Shown here in pieces: positions 1 to 7,368 of a stretch of DNA of 64,000 nucleotides. A model generated the notes under the pieces. That model was not told the DNA's origin, did not search any database, and was given only the letters and a program-made list of their open reading frames with translations. The DNA comes from JAVVPO01 sp036655715 (GTDB lineage Bacteria > Bacillota > Clostridia > Lachnospirales > Cellulosilyticaceae): assembly GCA_036655715.1 (NCBI GenBank), contig JAVVPO010000002.1, forward strand, positions 1-64,000, read 5' to 3'. How positions within the stretch are numbered: the stretch's first letter is position 1; every line of letters starts with the position of its first letter. The position numbers were made by a program, and so were the translations under genes.

Positions 1-281
1 CAAGGAACATTTTTATGTCGTCTTCTACGCTAGTAATGCCGCCTATACCAAAGTGCAGAGCTACTTAGCGTATCCGGATGAATAAGCTGATTAACTTCAG
101 AGGGTATAGCAACTCCTTGATTGCGGAGAATCGTAGTTAAATCACTAAGGCCTTTAGTTACATAAATTAATAAATCTTGCATGCGAGCAAGGTCTGGAGA
201 TTTACCACATACGCCATAACTGGTGCAACCTGTGCAACCAGAAGTTTCTTGACATTGAAAACAAAACATTTTATTATCCAT
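1..281 (-). CDS. hcp: Hydroxylamine reductase / hybrid cluster protein, 5' end, apparently frameshifted
   Basis: The N-terminus carries the Hcp cluster cysteines (MFCFQCQET, then GCTGC and GVCGK), followed by [11 protein letters not shown], typical of this family of cytoplasmic Fe-S proteins that act on hydroxylamine or nitric oxide. The frame opened at 281 (AAGGAG upstream) hits a stop at 30-32. A different frame over about 1-63 reads [16 protein letters not shown], a plausible continuation of the same protein. So a one- or two-base frameshift lies near 60-67, real or a sequence error. The rest of the gene is outside the window. It is divergent from a Crp/Fnr-type regulator, the usual hcp partner. 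Confidence 0.75.
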
Positions 282-349
282 TTATTAATCACTCCTTGAG
301 TTAGTTTATTTGATCGATGGTATAAGCATAATATAAATGCGGCTGAATA

Positions 350-369
350 TATGTTGCTGTAGCAACGTA
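350..369. promoter_or_regulatory. Candidate Crp/Fnr-type operator between hcp and its regulator
   Basis: A 20-base near-perfect palindrome (GTTGCT, two bases, AGCAAC, flanked by TA on both sides) lies between the divergent hcp and regulator genes. It is centred about 39 bases before a plausible hcp start site (a TATTAT-like -10 on the minus strand at 328-333), close to the position used by class II Crp-family activators. The assignment to the neighbouring regulator is inference from position and symmetry. Confidence 0.6.
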
Positions 370-412
370 AAATAAATAGAATGATATAAAAGATGGACTA
401 GGAGGAAAAATA

Positions 413-1105
413 ATGACTGGAAATTATTTAGAGGTTTTAAAAAAAGTGGTTTTATTTCATAATATAGAAGAAATAGATTTTAATCATTTAATAAATTGTT
501 TAGAAGGATATATAAAAGTGTATGAAGGTGAGGAGATTGTTTTTTCTTTAGGTGATAAGGTAGGTCATATTGGGATAGTGATAGAGGGACAGGCGGAAAT
601 TGCAAAAGAAAATCTAGCAGGTGATAGAAATATTGTGGCTATTCTTGAAACGTCACATATATTTGGAGAGGGGATAGTTTGTACAGCTAGAAGGATAAGT
701 CCGGTAACTGTTAGGACAAAGGGAAAAACGAAGATATTATTTATACCTTATGAAAAAGTAATTACAAGCTGTGGAAATACTTGCACATTTCATATACAGC
801 TTATTAAGAATATGTTAATGGTATTGGGTGAGAAGAACTATGCTCTTAATAATAAGATAGACTATTTGATTTTAAAGGGAATGAGAAAGAAATTGATTAC
901 GTATTTACTTGCACAAGCTAAAGTACAAAATAGCATGGCTTTTAATATTAACTTAAATAGAAATGAACTAGCGGAATATTTGAACGTTTCTCGTAGTGCA
1001 ATGTCTAGAGAACTATCTCGTATGAAGGAAGAGAAACTTATTGATTACTATAAAAATGGATTCAAGATTATGAATGTAGAATGCCTAAGAGAATTCATAA
1101 TATAA
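413..1105 (+). CDS. Crp/Fnr family transcriptional regulator, HcpR-like
   Basis: A 230-residue Crp/Fnr protein. An N-terminal cyclic-nucleotide-binding-like beta roll (about residues 20-130, with FSLGDKVGHIGIVIEG) is followed by a long dimer helix and a C-terminal winged helix-turn-helix (about 170-215, NRNELAEYLNVSRSAMSREL). AGGAGG precedes the ATG. It is divergent from hcp and shares with it a palindrome at 350-369. In Clostridia such regulators (HcpR) activate hcp under nitrosative stress; applying this here is inference from context. No FNR-type N-terminal cysteine cluster is visible, although a CGNTC pair lies in the middle. Confidence 0.8.
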   Translation: MTGNYLEVLKKVVLFHNIEEIDFNHLINCLEGYIKVYEGEEIVFSLGDKVGHIGIVIEGQAEIAKENLAGDRNIVAILETSHIFGEGIVCTARRISPVTVRTKGKTKILFIPYEKVITSCGNTCTFHIQLIKNMLMVLGEKNYALNNKIDYLILKGMRKKLITYLLAQAKVQNSMAFNINLNRNELAEYLNVSRSAMSRELSRMKEEKLIDYYKNGFKIMNVECLREFII

Positions 1106-1231
1106 AAAAGAGATAGATATAAAAGAATAAAAAAAGAGGGGAAAAATAAGATGAATACCTTGAAAACAATAAGAGGAAGGTGTGAAGACTAATAAATATA
1201 TTTGTTTGGATTTTATAAAAGTTAACATAAA

Positions 1232-1274
1232 TTTGACACTTTCTCTTGAAAAAGTGTCAAAGTACTGTTATAAT
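1232..1274 (+). promoter_or_regulatory. abgT-like promoter with overlapping inverted-repeat operator
   Basis: TTGAAA (1246-1251) and TATAAT (1269-1274) are separated by 17 bases, a good sigma-A promoter. An 11-base perfect inverted repeat (TTTGACACTTT at 1232-1242, AAAGTGTCAAA at 1251-1261, eight-base loop) covers the -35 box and part of the spacer. This is the layout of a repressor operator. No obvious dedicated repressor is adjacent apart from the Crp-type protein upstream. Confidence 0.65.
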
Positions 1275-1360
1275 AAAAGCAAGTTAAAACGAAAACTAAT
1301 TCAAAAGACGGAATATTTATAGAATATAACGCCGTGAGATTCTAGACAGGAGGAATAGTA

Positions 1361-2899
1361 ATGAAAAATAAAAACAAAAAACGTACTTCTTTTATTGAGA
1401 AGGTAGGTAAGAAAATACCGGATCCAGTTATTATATTTATGGGGCTATTTGCAATTACCATGATAGCAACTATTTTCTTAGGTGGTATCACATTTAGCAC
1501 ACTAAGTGGCGATGGTAGCACAATTACTTATGAAATAAGGAATATGTTCGAAACAGAAAACCTGAGATGGATTTTTGACAATGCATTATTAAAGAACTGG
1601 TTATCATACGGCGGGGGAGTACTTGGTACGATCTTAGTTGTTATGTTAGGGGTAGGTCTTGCAGAGGAATCTGGATTACTTACAGCACTTATTAAGAAAA
1701 TCGGTTTAAAAGTTTCAGATAAATATTTACCAATCGTATTAGTATTCTTAGGTATTATGAGTAGTATTGCGACAGATGCAGGTTATGTTATCCTAGTACC
1801 ACTTGCAGGATTACTGTACTTAGGGCTTAAGAAAAACCCAATCATTGGTATGGCAGCAGCTTTTGCCGGGGTATCAGCAGGATTTAGTGCGAACTTACTT
1901 CCAGGGACACCAATTGACGTTATCGTAGGTAACAATGCTAAGGCTTTTGCAGAGGCACAAGGAGTTCCTTTCGTTTCAGCATCAGGACAAGCATTAAACG
2001 CACCTACAATGCATTACTTCTTTATCTTTGTCTCTACATTCCTATTAGCAGGAGTTGGGGCATTCGTTACAGCTAAATTTATCAAGCCAAAACTTGAAAA
2101 TGACACATATATTATACCAGAAGACATTGATCTTAGTGACTTCACTGTAAAACCAGAAGAAAATAAAGCTTTAAAATGGGCAGGACTTGGATTACTTGTT
2201 GGAATGGCTATCGTAGCAGCACTTGCATTTGGACCACTTGCACCTTATGTAACAGAAGAAGGAAAAGAAGTAACTCCTTTCTTAGATAACATTATCTTAA
2301 TGATAACATTCTTATTCTTCATGCCAGGTTTATTCTACGGAGTAAAAATGGGAATGTTTAAGAAATCACAAGATGTAGTAAAAGCTATGGCTAAGCAAAT
2401 GGGTGGTATGGGTTATATTATCGTATTAACATTCTTCTCATATAACTTCTTAGCATTACTTAGCCAATCAAATATCGGAACATATATTACTTATTTAGGA
2501 GCTACAGGTTTACAAAACATGGGGCTTGGTGAATATCCAGTATTATTAATCATTGGATTTATTATCACAACAGCTATCATCAACTTATTCGTTGGTGGTT
2601 TAACATCAAAATGGATGTTACTTGGACCAATCTTCATCCCAATGCTTTACCAAGTACACAATGGTATGACACCAGATATCGTTGCAGCAGCGTTCAGAGT
2701 TGCTGATTCATCAACAAATATCATTACACCACTTATGTCATATGCAGGATTAATCCTTGTATTCATGAGAAAGTACAAACCAGAATACTCAGTAGGAGAT
2801 CTTATTGCACTGATGTTACCATATTCAATAGCGTTCCTTATTGTATGGACAACATTATTAATCGGATTCTTCACATTCGGAATACCACTCGGATTCTAA
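1361..2899 (+). CDS. abgT: AbgT family transporter
   Basis: A 512-residue polytopic membrane protein with family hallmarks: KIPDPVIIFMGLF near the start, IATDAGYVILVPLAG (about 137-150), and SANLLPGTPIDV in the hairpin region. AbgT proteins import p-aminobenzoyl-glutamate (a folate breakdown product) or export sulfonamide-like compounds; which applies here cannot be read from sequence. AGGAGG precedes the ATG. The gene is monocistronic: its own operator-bearing promoter lies upstream and a strong terminator at 2913-2949 follows. The length is normal for the family. Confidence 0.88.
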   Translation: MKNKNKKRTSFIEKVGKKIPDPVIIFMGLFAITMIATIFLGGITFSTLSGDGSTITYEIRNMFETENLRWIFDNALLKNWLSYGGGVLGTILVVMLGVGLAEESGLLTALIKKIGLKVSDKYLPIVLVFLGIMSSIATDAGYVILVPLAGLLYLGLKKNPIIGMAAAFAGVSAGFSANLLPGTPIDVIVGNNAKAFAEAQGVPFVSASGQALNAPTMHYFFIFVSTFLLAGVGAFVTAKFIKPKLENDTYIIPEDIDLSDFTVKPEENKALKWAGLGLLVGMAIVAALAFGPLAPYVTEEGKEVTPFLDNIILMITFLFFMPGLFYGVKMGMFKKSQDVVKAMAKQMGGMGYIIVLTFFSYNFLALLSQSNIGTYITYLGATGLQNMGLGEYPVLLIIGFIITTAIINLFVGGLTSKWMLLGPIFIPMLYQVHNGMTPDIVAAAFRVADSSTNIITPLMSYAGLILVFMRKYKPEYSVGDLIALMLPYSIAFLIVWTTLLIGFFTFGIPLGF

Positions 2900-2912
2900 T
2901 ATATAATTAAGG

Positions 2913-2949
2913 AAAAAGTCTATCATTATCAAATAATGATAGACTTTTT
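2913..2949. terminator. Bidirectional terminator after abgT
   Basis: A perfect 17-base stem (2913-2929 with 2933-2949) has a three-base loop, an A-run on the left and a T-run on the right. It can stop transcription from both sides. The last codons of the small minus-strand gene at 2929-3066 lie in its right arm. Confidence 0.9.
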
Positions 2950-3066
2950 CTGTTGTAATAGAATGACTAACTCAGAAAGGTGATACGATAGTTTAGTTAC
3001 TGCGATACCTACTTGAAGACCAACATTTTGCTGACTCATAGCCATAGAAAGAGCTGCGATGTCCAT
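2929..3066 (-). CDS. YjfB-family small protein
   Basis: A 45-codon minus-strand gene with AGGAGG eight bases before its ATG. It begins MDIAALSMAMSQQNVGLQVG, a close match to the start of YjfB-like putative motility proteins (PF14070). The match fades after about residue 27, and the last residues (KKSIII) are encoded by the terminator stem, so the protein is shorter than the usual 55-65 residues and may be truncated or shifted at its 3' end. A GCCGATAT element, resembling the -10 box of the flagellar sigma factor SigD, lies 34 bases upstream of the start (3100-3107). Function is unproven even in better studied relatives. Confidence 0.75.
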   Translation of the reverse strand: MDIAALSMAMSQQNVGLQVGIAVTKLSYHLSELVILLQQKKSIII

Positions 3067-3099
3067 AAGAATTCCTCCTTTGTGAACTTGATGGTATAT

Positions 3100-3107
3100 A
3101 TATCGGC
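3100..3107 (-). promoter_or_regulatory. SigD-like -10 element before the yjfB-like gene
   Basis: Read on the minus strand this is GCCGATAT, close to the flagellar sigma factor -10 consensus. The expected TAAA -35 box 15 bases upstream is not clearly present, so only half of the promoter is supported. Confidence 0.35.
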
Positions 3108-3320
3108 TAGAGGGAGATGAAAAGTAATTTTAAGGGTAGATATTGTTAATTGAAATGAGTAGGAATTGAGGTGAGGGTGGGGTATAATGGGAGGGGAAAT
3201 TATTCTCATAGATAATCATTGAGATAGTACTGGGATATTTATTGAAAAATAATTTGTGGGAAAAAGATAAATAAAAGAAAAATATAATGGTACAAGAGTG
3301 GATTAGAAAGGATATGACTT

Positions 3321-4376
3321 ATGAATTACGCAGATAGATTGCTTGATTGGTTTGATGAAAATAGAAGAGAGATGCCGTGGAGGAGGACTTCTGATCCGTA
3401 TAGTATATGGGTGTCTGAGGTAATGCTTCAGCAGACTCAGGTAGATACGGTAATTCCTTATTATGAGAGGTTTATGGAGAGGTTTCCAAAAGTAGGAGAC
3501 TTGGCTGAGGCTTCTTTGGAGGAGGTACATAATTATTGGCAGGGGCTAGGTTATTATAGAAGAGCTGAGAATTTGCATAAGGGTGCAAAGGTTGTTGCAT
3601 CTGAATATGGTGGTGTATTTCCAAGAGACCCGAAATTAGTTAAGAAAATACCTGGAATAGGGCCTTATACATTGGGGGCAGTGCTGAGTATAGCCTTTCG
3701 TATACCTCTTCCGGCGGTGGATGGCAATGTTATGAGAATTTTATCTAGGCAGTTTTTAATAGAGAATGATATAAGCATAGCCAAAAATAGAAAGATTTTT
3801 GAAGAAAAAGTTATGGAGCTTATGCCGGAGGACCCTAACCGTTTTAATCAGGGGTTAATGGAGTTAGGCGCTCTTGTGTGTACGCCTAAAAATCCTAAGT
3901 GTAAAGAATGTCCAATTATGCCTATATGTGAAGCCTATGCTTGCGATAGAGTAAGTGAACTACCTGTGAAGAAACCGAAGGTGAAAGTGGTTGCAATAGA
4001 CTATAAAGTGATTCTAGTAGAAAAAGACGGTGCCTATTGGATGGAGAAGAGACCTGCTGAAGGACTGCTTGCTAATTTGTGGGGCTTCCCTATGATACAA
4101 GAACAAGACTGGCAGGCGCTTTATGAAGGTAAAGAAAGAGTATTTCCTTTAGAGAAAGTAACCCATATCTTTACCCATAGAAAGTGGGAAATGATACCTG
4201 TTATGATGGATTGGAGTGAAGAAGTTTCAGACTTATTCCACCTAGAGGAAGATGATAATCACCAATTTGTAACGGTGGAAGATATGATAGATTTACCAAT
4301 AGGAACAGCTTTTACAAAAATTATTGAAAAAATAAAAGACATAAAAGAAAATGGGTATAATTTATCGCTAATATAA
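3321..4376 (+). CDS. mutY: A/G-specific adenine DNA glycosylase
   Basis: A 351-residue MutY. It removes adenine mispaired with 8-oxoguanine. Visible are the helix-hairpin-helix region (KKIPGIGPYTLGAV), the catalytic aspartate in PAVDGNV, and the four-cysteine Fe-S motif (CTPKNPKCKECPIMPIC, spacing C-x6-C-x2-C-x5-C). After it comes the C-terminal NUDIX-like domain that reads 8-oxoguanine. A GAAAGGA-type ribosome site precedes the ATG. It has its own leader region and no partner genes. Confidence 0.95.
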   Translation: MNYADRLLDWFDENRREMPWRRTSDPYSIWVSEVMLQQTQVDTVIPYYERFMERFPKVGDLAEASLEEVHNYWQGLGYYRRAENLHKGAKVVASEYGGVFPRDPKLVKKIPGIGPYTLGAVLSIAFRIPLPAVDGNVMRILSRQFLIENDISIAKNRKIFEEKVMELMPEDPNRFNQGLMELGALVCTPKNPKCKECPIMPICEAYACDRVSELPVKKPKVKVVAIDYKVILVEKDGAYWMEKRPAEGLLANLWGFPMIQEQDWQALYEGKERVFPLEKVTHIFTHRKWEMIPVMMDWSEEVSDLFHLEEDDNHQFVTVEDMIDLPIGTAFTKIIEKIKDIKENGYNLSLI

Positions 4377-4387
4377 AATTAAAACGA

Positions 4388-4415
4388 TTGAACTTATAAA
4401 TAGAAGTTGTATAAT
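4388..4415 (+). promoter_or_regulatory. Promoter for the MATE gene
   Basis: TTGAAC and TATAAT are separated by 16 bases, in the short gap after mutY, 44 bases before the MATE start codon. Confidence 0.6.
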
Positions 4416-4458
4416 AGGAAAGATAATAAGTTTTAATGAATATTAGAGAGGTTTTCAT

Positions 4459-5814
4459 ATGGAATTAACAAGAGATAGAAAATTTTATAAGCTTTTATTA
4501 ATGATATCTGTACCTATAGGCATACAGAATCTCATTATATTTGGAATCAGTATGATGGATACACTGATGCTTGGGAGTTTAGGGGAAGTGCCTTTATCAG
4601 CAGCATCTATAGCCAATAATCTTTTCTTTATTTTCACATTACTGATGTTTGGACTGGCGGGTGGTTCTAATGTTATGATAGCACAGTATTGGGGTAAGGG
4701 AGATGTAAAGTCTATTCATAAGATACTTGCGATTATGTATAGAGTGTGTATAGGATTTACGCTGATTTTTTCAGCTATATCTATTTTTATGCCAAGACAA
4801 TTTATGAGTATATTTACAACGGATTTAGCGGTTATAGATGGAGGCGTGCAGTATTTAAGAATTGTAGCGATAGGATATTTGTTTTATGCACTTACCAATT
4901 GTACCATTATGATATTAAGGTCAGTACAAACAGTAAGAATTGCTATGGTGATTTATGTTATATCTTTAATTGTTAATACTTTTTTTAACTGGGTATTTAT
5001 ATTTGGGAATTTAGGAGCGCCAAAGCTTGGAATAGCGGGGGCTGCTATAGGAACTGTTATAGCTAGAATATGTGAATTTACAGCTATAATTATATTTATG
5101 GTATTTTTTGAAAAAAAGCTACAAATTAAAATAAGAGATTTAATGTATGTAGATAAAAAGTTAGTAAAACATTATCTTAAGAACTGTATGCCTGTAGTTT
5201 TTAATGAACTTTTATGGTCTATAGGGGTCAGTATGAGCGGCGTTGTCGTAGGACGACTTGGAACGGAAGTTGTAGCGGCTAATAGTATTAATAATGTAAT
5301 TAACCAGCTTGTCACTGTCTTTATACAGGGGGTAGGTAATGCGGCGGCAGCTATTATAGGAAATGCTGTAGGGGAAGGGAAAATGCAAAAGGTTAAAGAA
5401 TATGCCAATACCATTATTGTCTTTAGTGTAGTTATGGGGATTGTGGCGGCATTTGCGACATACTGGATTAGCCCGTATATTATAGACTTATATAATGTAT
5501 CAGAAACTACAAAAAATATAGCTATGGAAATTGTTATTGTAACAGTTATCATTGTGTTCTTTAAATCATTGGCTGTAAATACTATGGTTGGCATTTTACG
5601 AGGTGGTGGTGATGCGACATTTGTATTTATTAATGATCTTATATTTATGTGGCTTATTGCAATACCTTTTGGCTTTGTAGCGGCTTTTGTATGGCAAGTA
5701 CCTATGGTTATTGTATTTTTTATTTTAAGAAGTGATGAAATTTTAAAAGTTATATCAAGTATGCTAAGAATTAAAAGTGGTAAGTGGATAAAAGATGTCA
5801 CGATTACCGTCTAG
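4459..5814 (+). CDS. MATE family efflux transporter
   Basis: A 451-residue membrane protein with about 12 hydrophobic segments arranged as two similar halves. Family features include DTLMLGSLG in the first helix pair, GSNVMIAQYWG, and the matching second-half segment GVGNAAAAIIGNAVGEG. MATE proteins export drugs or metabolites using Na+ or H+. The substrate cannot be told from sequence. A GAGAGG ribosome site lies before the ATG, a promoter at 4388-4415 serves it, and a bidirectional terminator follows. Confidence 0.93.
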   Translation: MELTRDRKFYKLLLMISVPIGIQNLIIFGISMMDTLMLGSLGEVPLSAASIANNLFFIFTLLMFGLAGGSNVMIAQYWGKGDVKSIHKILAIMYRVCIGFTLIFSAISIFMPRQFMSIFTTDLAVIDGGVQYLRIVAIGYLFYALTNCTIMILRSVQTVRIAMVIYVISLIVNTFFNWVFIFGNLGAPKLGIAGAAIGTVIARICEFTAIIIFMVFFEKKLQIKIRDLMYVDKKLVKHYLKNCMPVVFNELLWSIGVSMSGVVVGRLGTEVVAANSINNVINQLVTVFIQGVGNAAAAIIGNAVGEGKMQKVKEYANTIIVFSVVMGIVAAFATYWISPYIIDLYNVSETTKNIAMEIVIVTVIIVFFKSLAVNTMVGILRGGGDATFVFINDLIFMWLIAIPFGFVAAFVWQVPMVIVFFILRSDEILKVISSMLRIKSGKWIKDVTITV

Positions 5815-5824
5815 AATATAAGGG

Positions 5825-5872
5825 AAACTATAAAAATCCAGGTCTGATAAAAGACCTGGATTTTTATAGTTT
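5825..5872. terminator. Bidirectional terminator between the MATE and FUSC-like genes
   Basis: A perfect 21-base stem (5825-5845 with 5852-5872) with a six-base loop and AT-rich ends lies between two convergent genes. The stop codon of the minus-strand gene is at its right edge. Confidence 0.9.
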
Positions 5873-6410
5873 AAGTAGTTTGTTTAGCTATTTTAGCTAT
5901 TTCTACAGATTCATTACTTGGCTCTTGGGCTGGATCATAAGGATAGACATAAAGGTTAATGGCTAAACCGATTAATGCACCATATATAGTGTGAATCGTA
6001 CGCTTAATACCATATATGATAGGCATTTGGATATTGGTTGTGGTGCAAAGGATAGCGCATAAAACAATACATCCTGGGAATATGGCAAAAGGCTTTTTGA
6101 AATGTGATGCGATCTGGATAAGTATAAAAATACTTGCACAAGTTGCAAAAGCCTGAGTATAGGCGTTGTAAGGTAAGAAACTCACTACGACAAGAAGTAA
6201 ATTAGCAATACTAGCACCAATGGCTGTGCCCCACACGCGATTTTTTGCATTAGCAATAGAATTATCTTTATCTCCTTGAATAACAAATACTGTTGCAATA
6301 CAGGCGAAAAAGGGACTATCCACATTAAACCAAGATAAAGAAATGATACAAAGAGCTACTGCAAGTAAAGTTTTAAATGTTCGCATACCTAGTTTAAATT
6401 CAAAATTCAT
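5871..6410 (-). CDS. FUSC / aromatic acid exporter-like membrane protein
   Basis: A 179-residue protein with about five hydrophobic segments, starting MNFEFKLGMRTFKTLLAVAL and containing DSPFFACIATVFVIQGDKDNS and the motif KNRVWGTAIGA. These match the N-terminal membrane half of the FUSC/ArAE (YgaE-like) family. No soluble C-terminal domain is present, as is common in short Firmicute members. GAGGT before the ATG supports the start. The transported compound is unknown. Confidence 0.78.
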   Translation of the reverse strand: MNFEFKLGMRTFKTLLAVALCIISLSWFNVDSPFFACIATVFVIQGDKDNSIANAKNRVWGTAIGASIANLLLVVVSFLPYNAYTQAFATCASIFILIQIASHFKKPFAIFPGCIVLCAILCTTTNIQMPIIYGIKRTIHTIYGALIGLAINLYVYPYDPAQEPSNESVEIAKIAKQTT

Positions 6411-6584
6411 AAGTTACCTCGGTTAAGTTATATAATAGTACAATCCTTATTATAATATAGCTAATGGAGATGTAAATAACATTTTTATAAAAACTTGTTT
6501 TTATAAAGAAAAAAATTAAGAATAAATTTTATGAAAGGTTAGCAAACTAGGTTTGTGATAAAAAAACTATTTTAGGAGGTCATT

Positions 6585-6899
6585 ATGCCAAAATTATTAT
6601 GTGATGTGCGTAACTGTTCTTATAATAAAGAAGAACATTGTACTTTAACTTATATAAAAGTTGATGGGGATACTGCAACAAATGTAGAAAGTACTTGTTG
6701 CGCGAGTTTTGATCCTACTGCTTATGCAGCGAGCAATTGCTCTCATGAAGTACAAGCAGATGTAGATGTTAAGTGTAGTGTAGGCGGGTGCGTATTCAAT
6801 GATGGATGCCATTGTAAGGCGGAAGATATGAAAATATCTGGTGCACCAACTGCATCTTGTAGTCATGATACACAATGTGCAAGCTTTTGGTCTAAGTAA
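6585..6899 (+). CDS. Protein with two DUF1540 domains
   Basis: A 104-residue protein built from two similar cysteine-rich units (about residues 5-43 and 61-101). Each has the pattern CxVxxCxYN / CxVGGCxFN, a central C, and a late CASF (ESTCCASFD, DTQCASFW). This is the DUF1540 pattern, thought to bind metal through cysteines and common in Clostridia. The function is unknown. AGGAGG lies before the ATG. Alternating cysteine pairs suggest one metal site per unit, which is inference. Confidence 0.88.
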   Translation: MPKLLCDVRNCSYNKEEHCTLTYIKVDGDTATNVESTCCASFDPTAYAASNCSHEVQADVDVKCSVGGCVFNDGCHCKAEDMKISGAPTASCSHDTQCASFWSK

Positions 6900-6900
6900 T

Positions 6901-6943
6901 AAAGGGGTGTATATAAGTAATTAATGCTTATATGCATCCCTTT
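6901..6943 (+). terminator. Terminator-like hairpin after the DUF1540 gene
   Basis: A 17-base stem with two G-U pairs (6901-6917 with 6927-6943) starts directly after the stop codon. The following T-run is weak, so termination may be partial. Confidence 0.6.
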
Positions 6944-7083
6944 ACTCTGGTAAGCTGAATGATGAAGATGAGTATAATGGCTATGAAATTTAAGGTAATA
7001 AGATGAAGTTAATCAAGTGATAGAATTATGCATTGTGCAAAATAACTAAAAATACTCTTAGGAAGATGTGCAAATGGATAATA

Positions 7084-7112
7084 TTGACATGCAAAAATTA
7101 ATAGATTATACT
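7084..7112 (+). promoter_or_regulatory. Strong sigma-A promoter of the PTS locus
   Basis: TTGACA (7084-7089) and TATACT (7107-7112) are 17 bases apart. The transcript would start near 7119 and run about 160 bases before the first codon. That leader contains the RAT and terminator elements. Confidence 0.8.
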
Positions 7113-7170
7113 ATTATTATGAAAAGTACCACCTAGGTATTGAGTAGATCAATAAAAATTATATAGAATA

Positions 7171-7202
7171 AAGTGTGTTACTGATTAAGCAGGCATAAAC
7201 TT
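7171..7202 (+). promoter_or_regulatory. RAT (ribonucleic antiterminator) of GlcT/LicT type
   Basis: The core reads TGTTACTG, a six-base loop, then CAGGCA, flanked by AAGT/ACTT pairing bases. This matches the RNA target of BglG-family antiterminators, which bind through a CAT domain. Its 3' side overlaps the 5' arm of the terminator at 7193-7239, so the two structures exclude each other. In Bacillus the GlcT version controls ptsGHI. Here a truncated GlcT-like gene lies only 1.8 kb downstream, which supports the identification. Confidence 0.85.
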
Positions 7203-7239
7203 TGTCCAGAGAATTTTTGGATAGGTTTATGCTTTTTTT
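7193..7239 (+). terminator. Leader terminator overlapping the RAT
   Basis: GCATAAAC (7193-7200) pairs with GTTTATGC (7225-7232) and TCCA (7205-7208) with TGGA (7218-7221), followed by seven Ts. With the overlapping RAT this forms a transcription attenuator ahead of the pts genes. Confidence 0.85.
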
Positions 7240-7278
7240 GTTTTCAAAAATAAAACTAACTAATAAGGAGTTAAAAAA

Positions 7279-7353
7279 ATGGAAAAATTAACAGTAGTAG
7301 TCAATGCAGAAGCAGCAAAAGCAATTAAAGAATTAATCGAATCTGAAATCTAG
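7279..7353 (+). pseudogene. Internally deleted ptsH (HPr) remnant, 24 codons
   Basis: An open frame with AAGGAG before its ATG encodes 24 residues. The first ten (MEKLTVVVNA) resemble the N-terminal beta strand of HPr and the last dozen (AIKELIES) resemble its C-terminal helix. The middle is absent, including the HARPA loop with the phosphorylated His15 and the Ser46 region, about 60 residues. The frame is kept and the stop lies just before ptsI, where ptsH normally sits. The repetitive run GCAGAAGCAGCA at the join could have supported a deletion. It might still be translated as a leader peptide; it cannot act as HPr. Confidence 0.7.
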
Positions 7354-7368
7354 TTAGGAGATGAAGTA

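Noticed and set aside
1151..1192. A 13-codon frame before the abgT promoter
   Set aside because: It lies upstream of the mapped promoter, has only a loose ribosome site and no recognisable product.
1233..1238. TTGACA as the -35 box of the abgT promoter
   Set aside because: It is 30 bases from the TATAAT box. TTGAAA at 1246-1251 has the right 17-base spacing; the TTGACA belongs to the inverted repeat.
5172..5801. A 209-codon minus-strand frame opposite the MATE gene
   Set aside because: It is an antisense shadow without a ribosome site; the + strand gene has clear family motifs.
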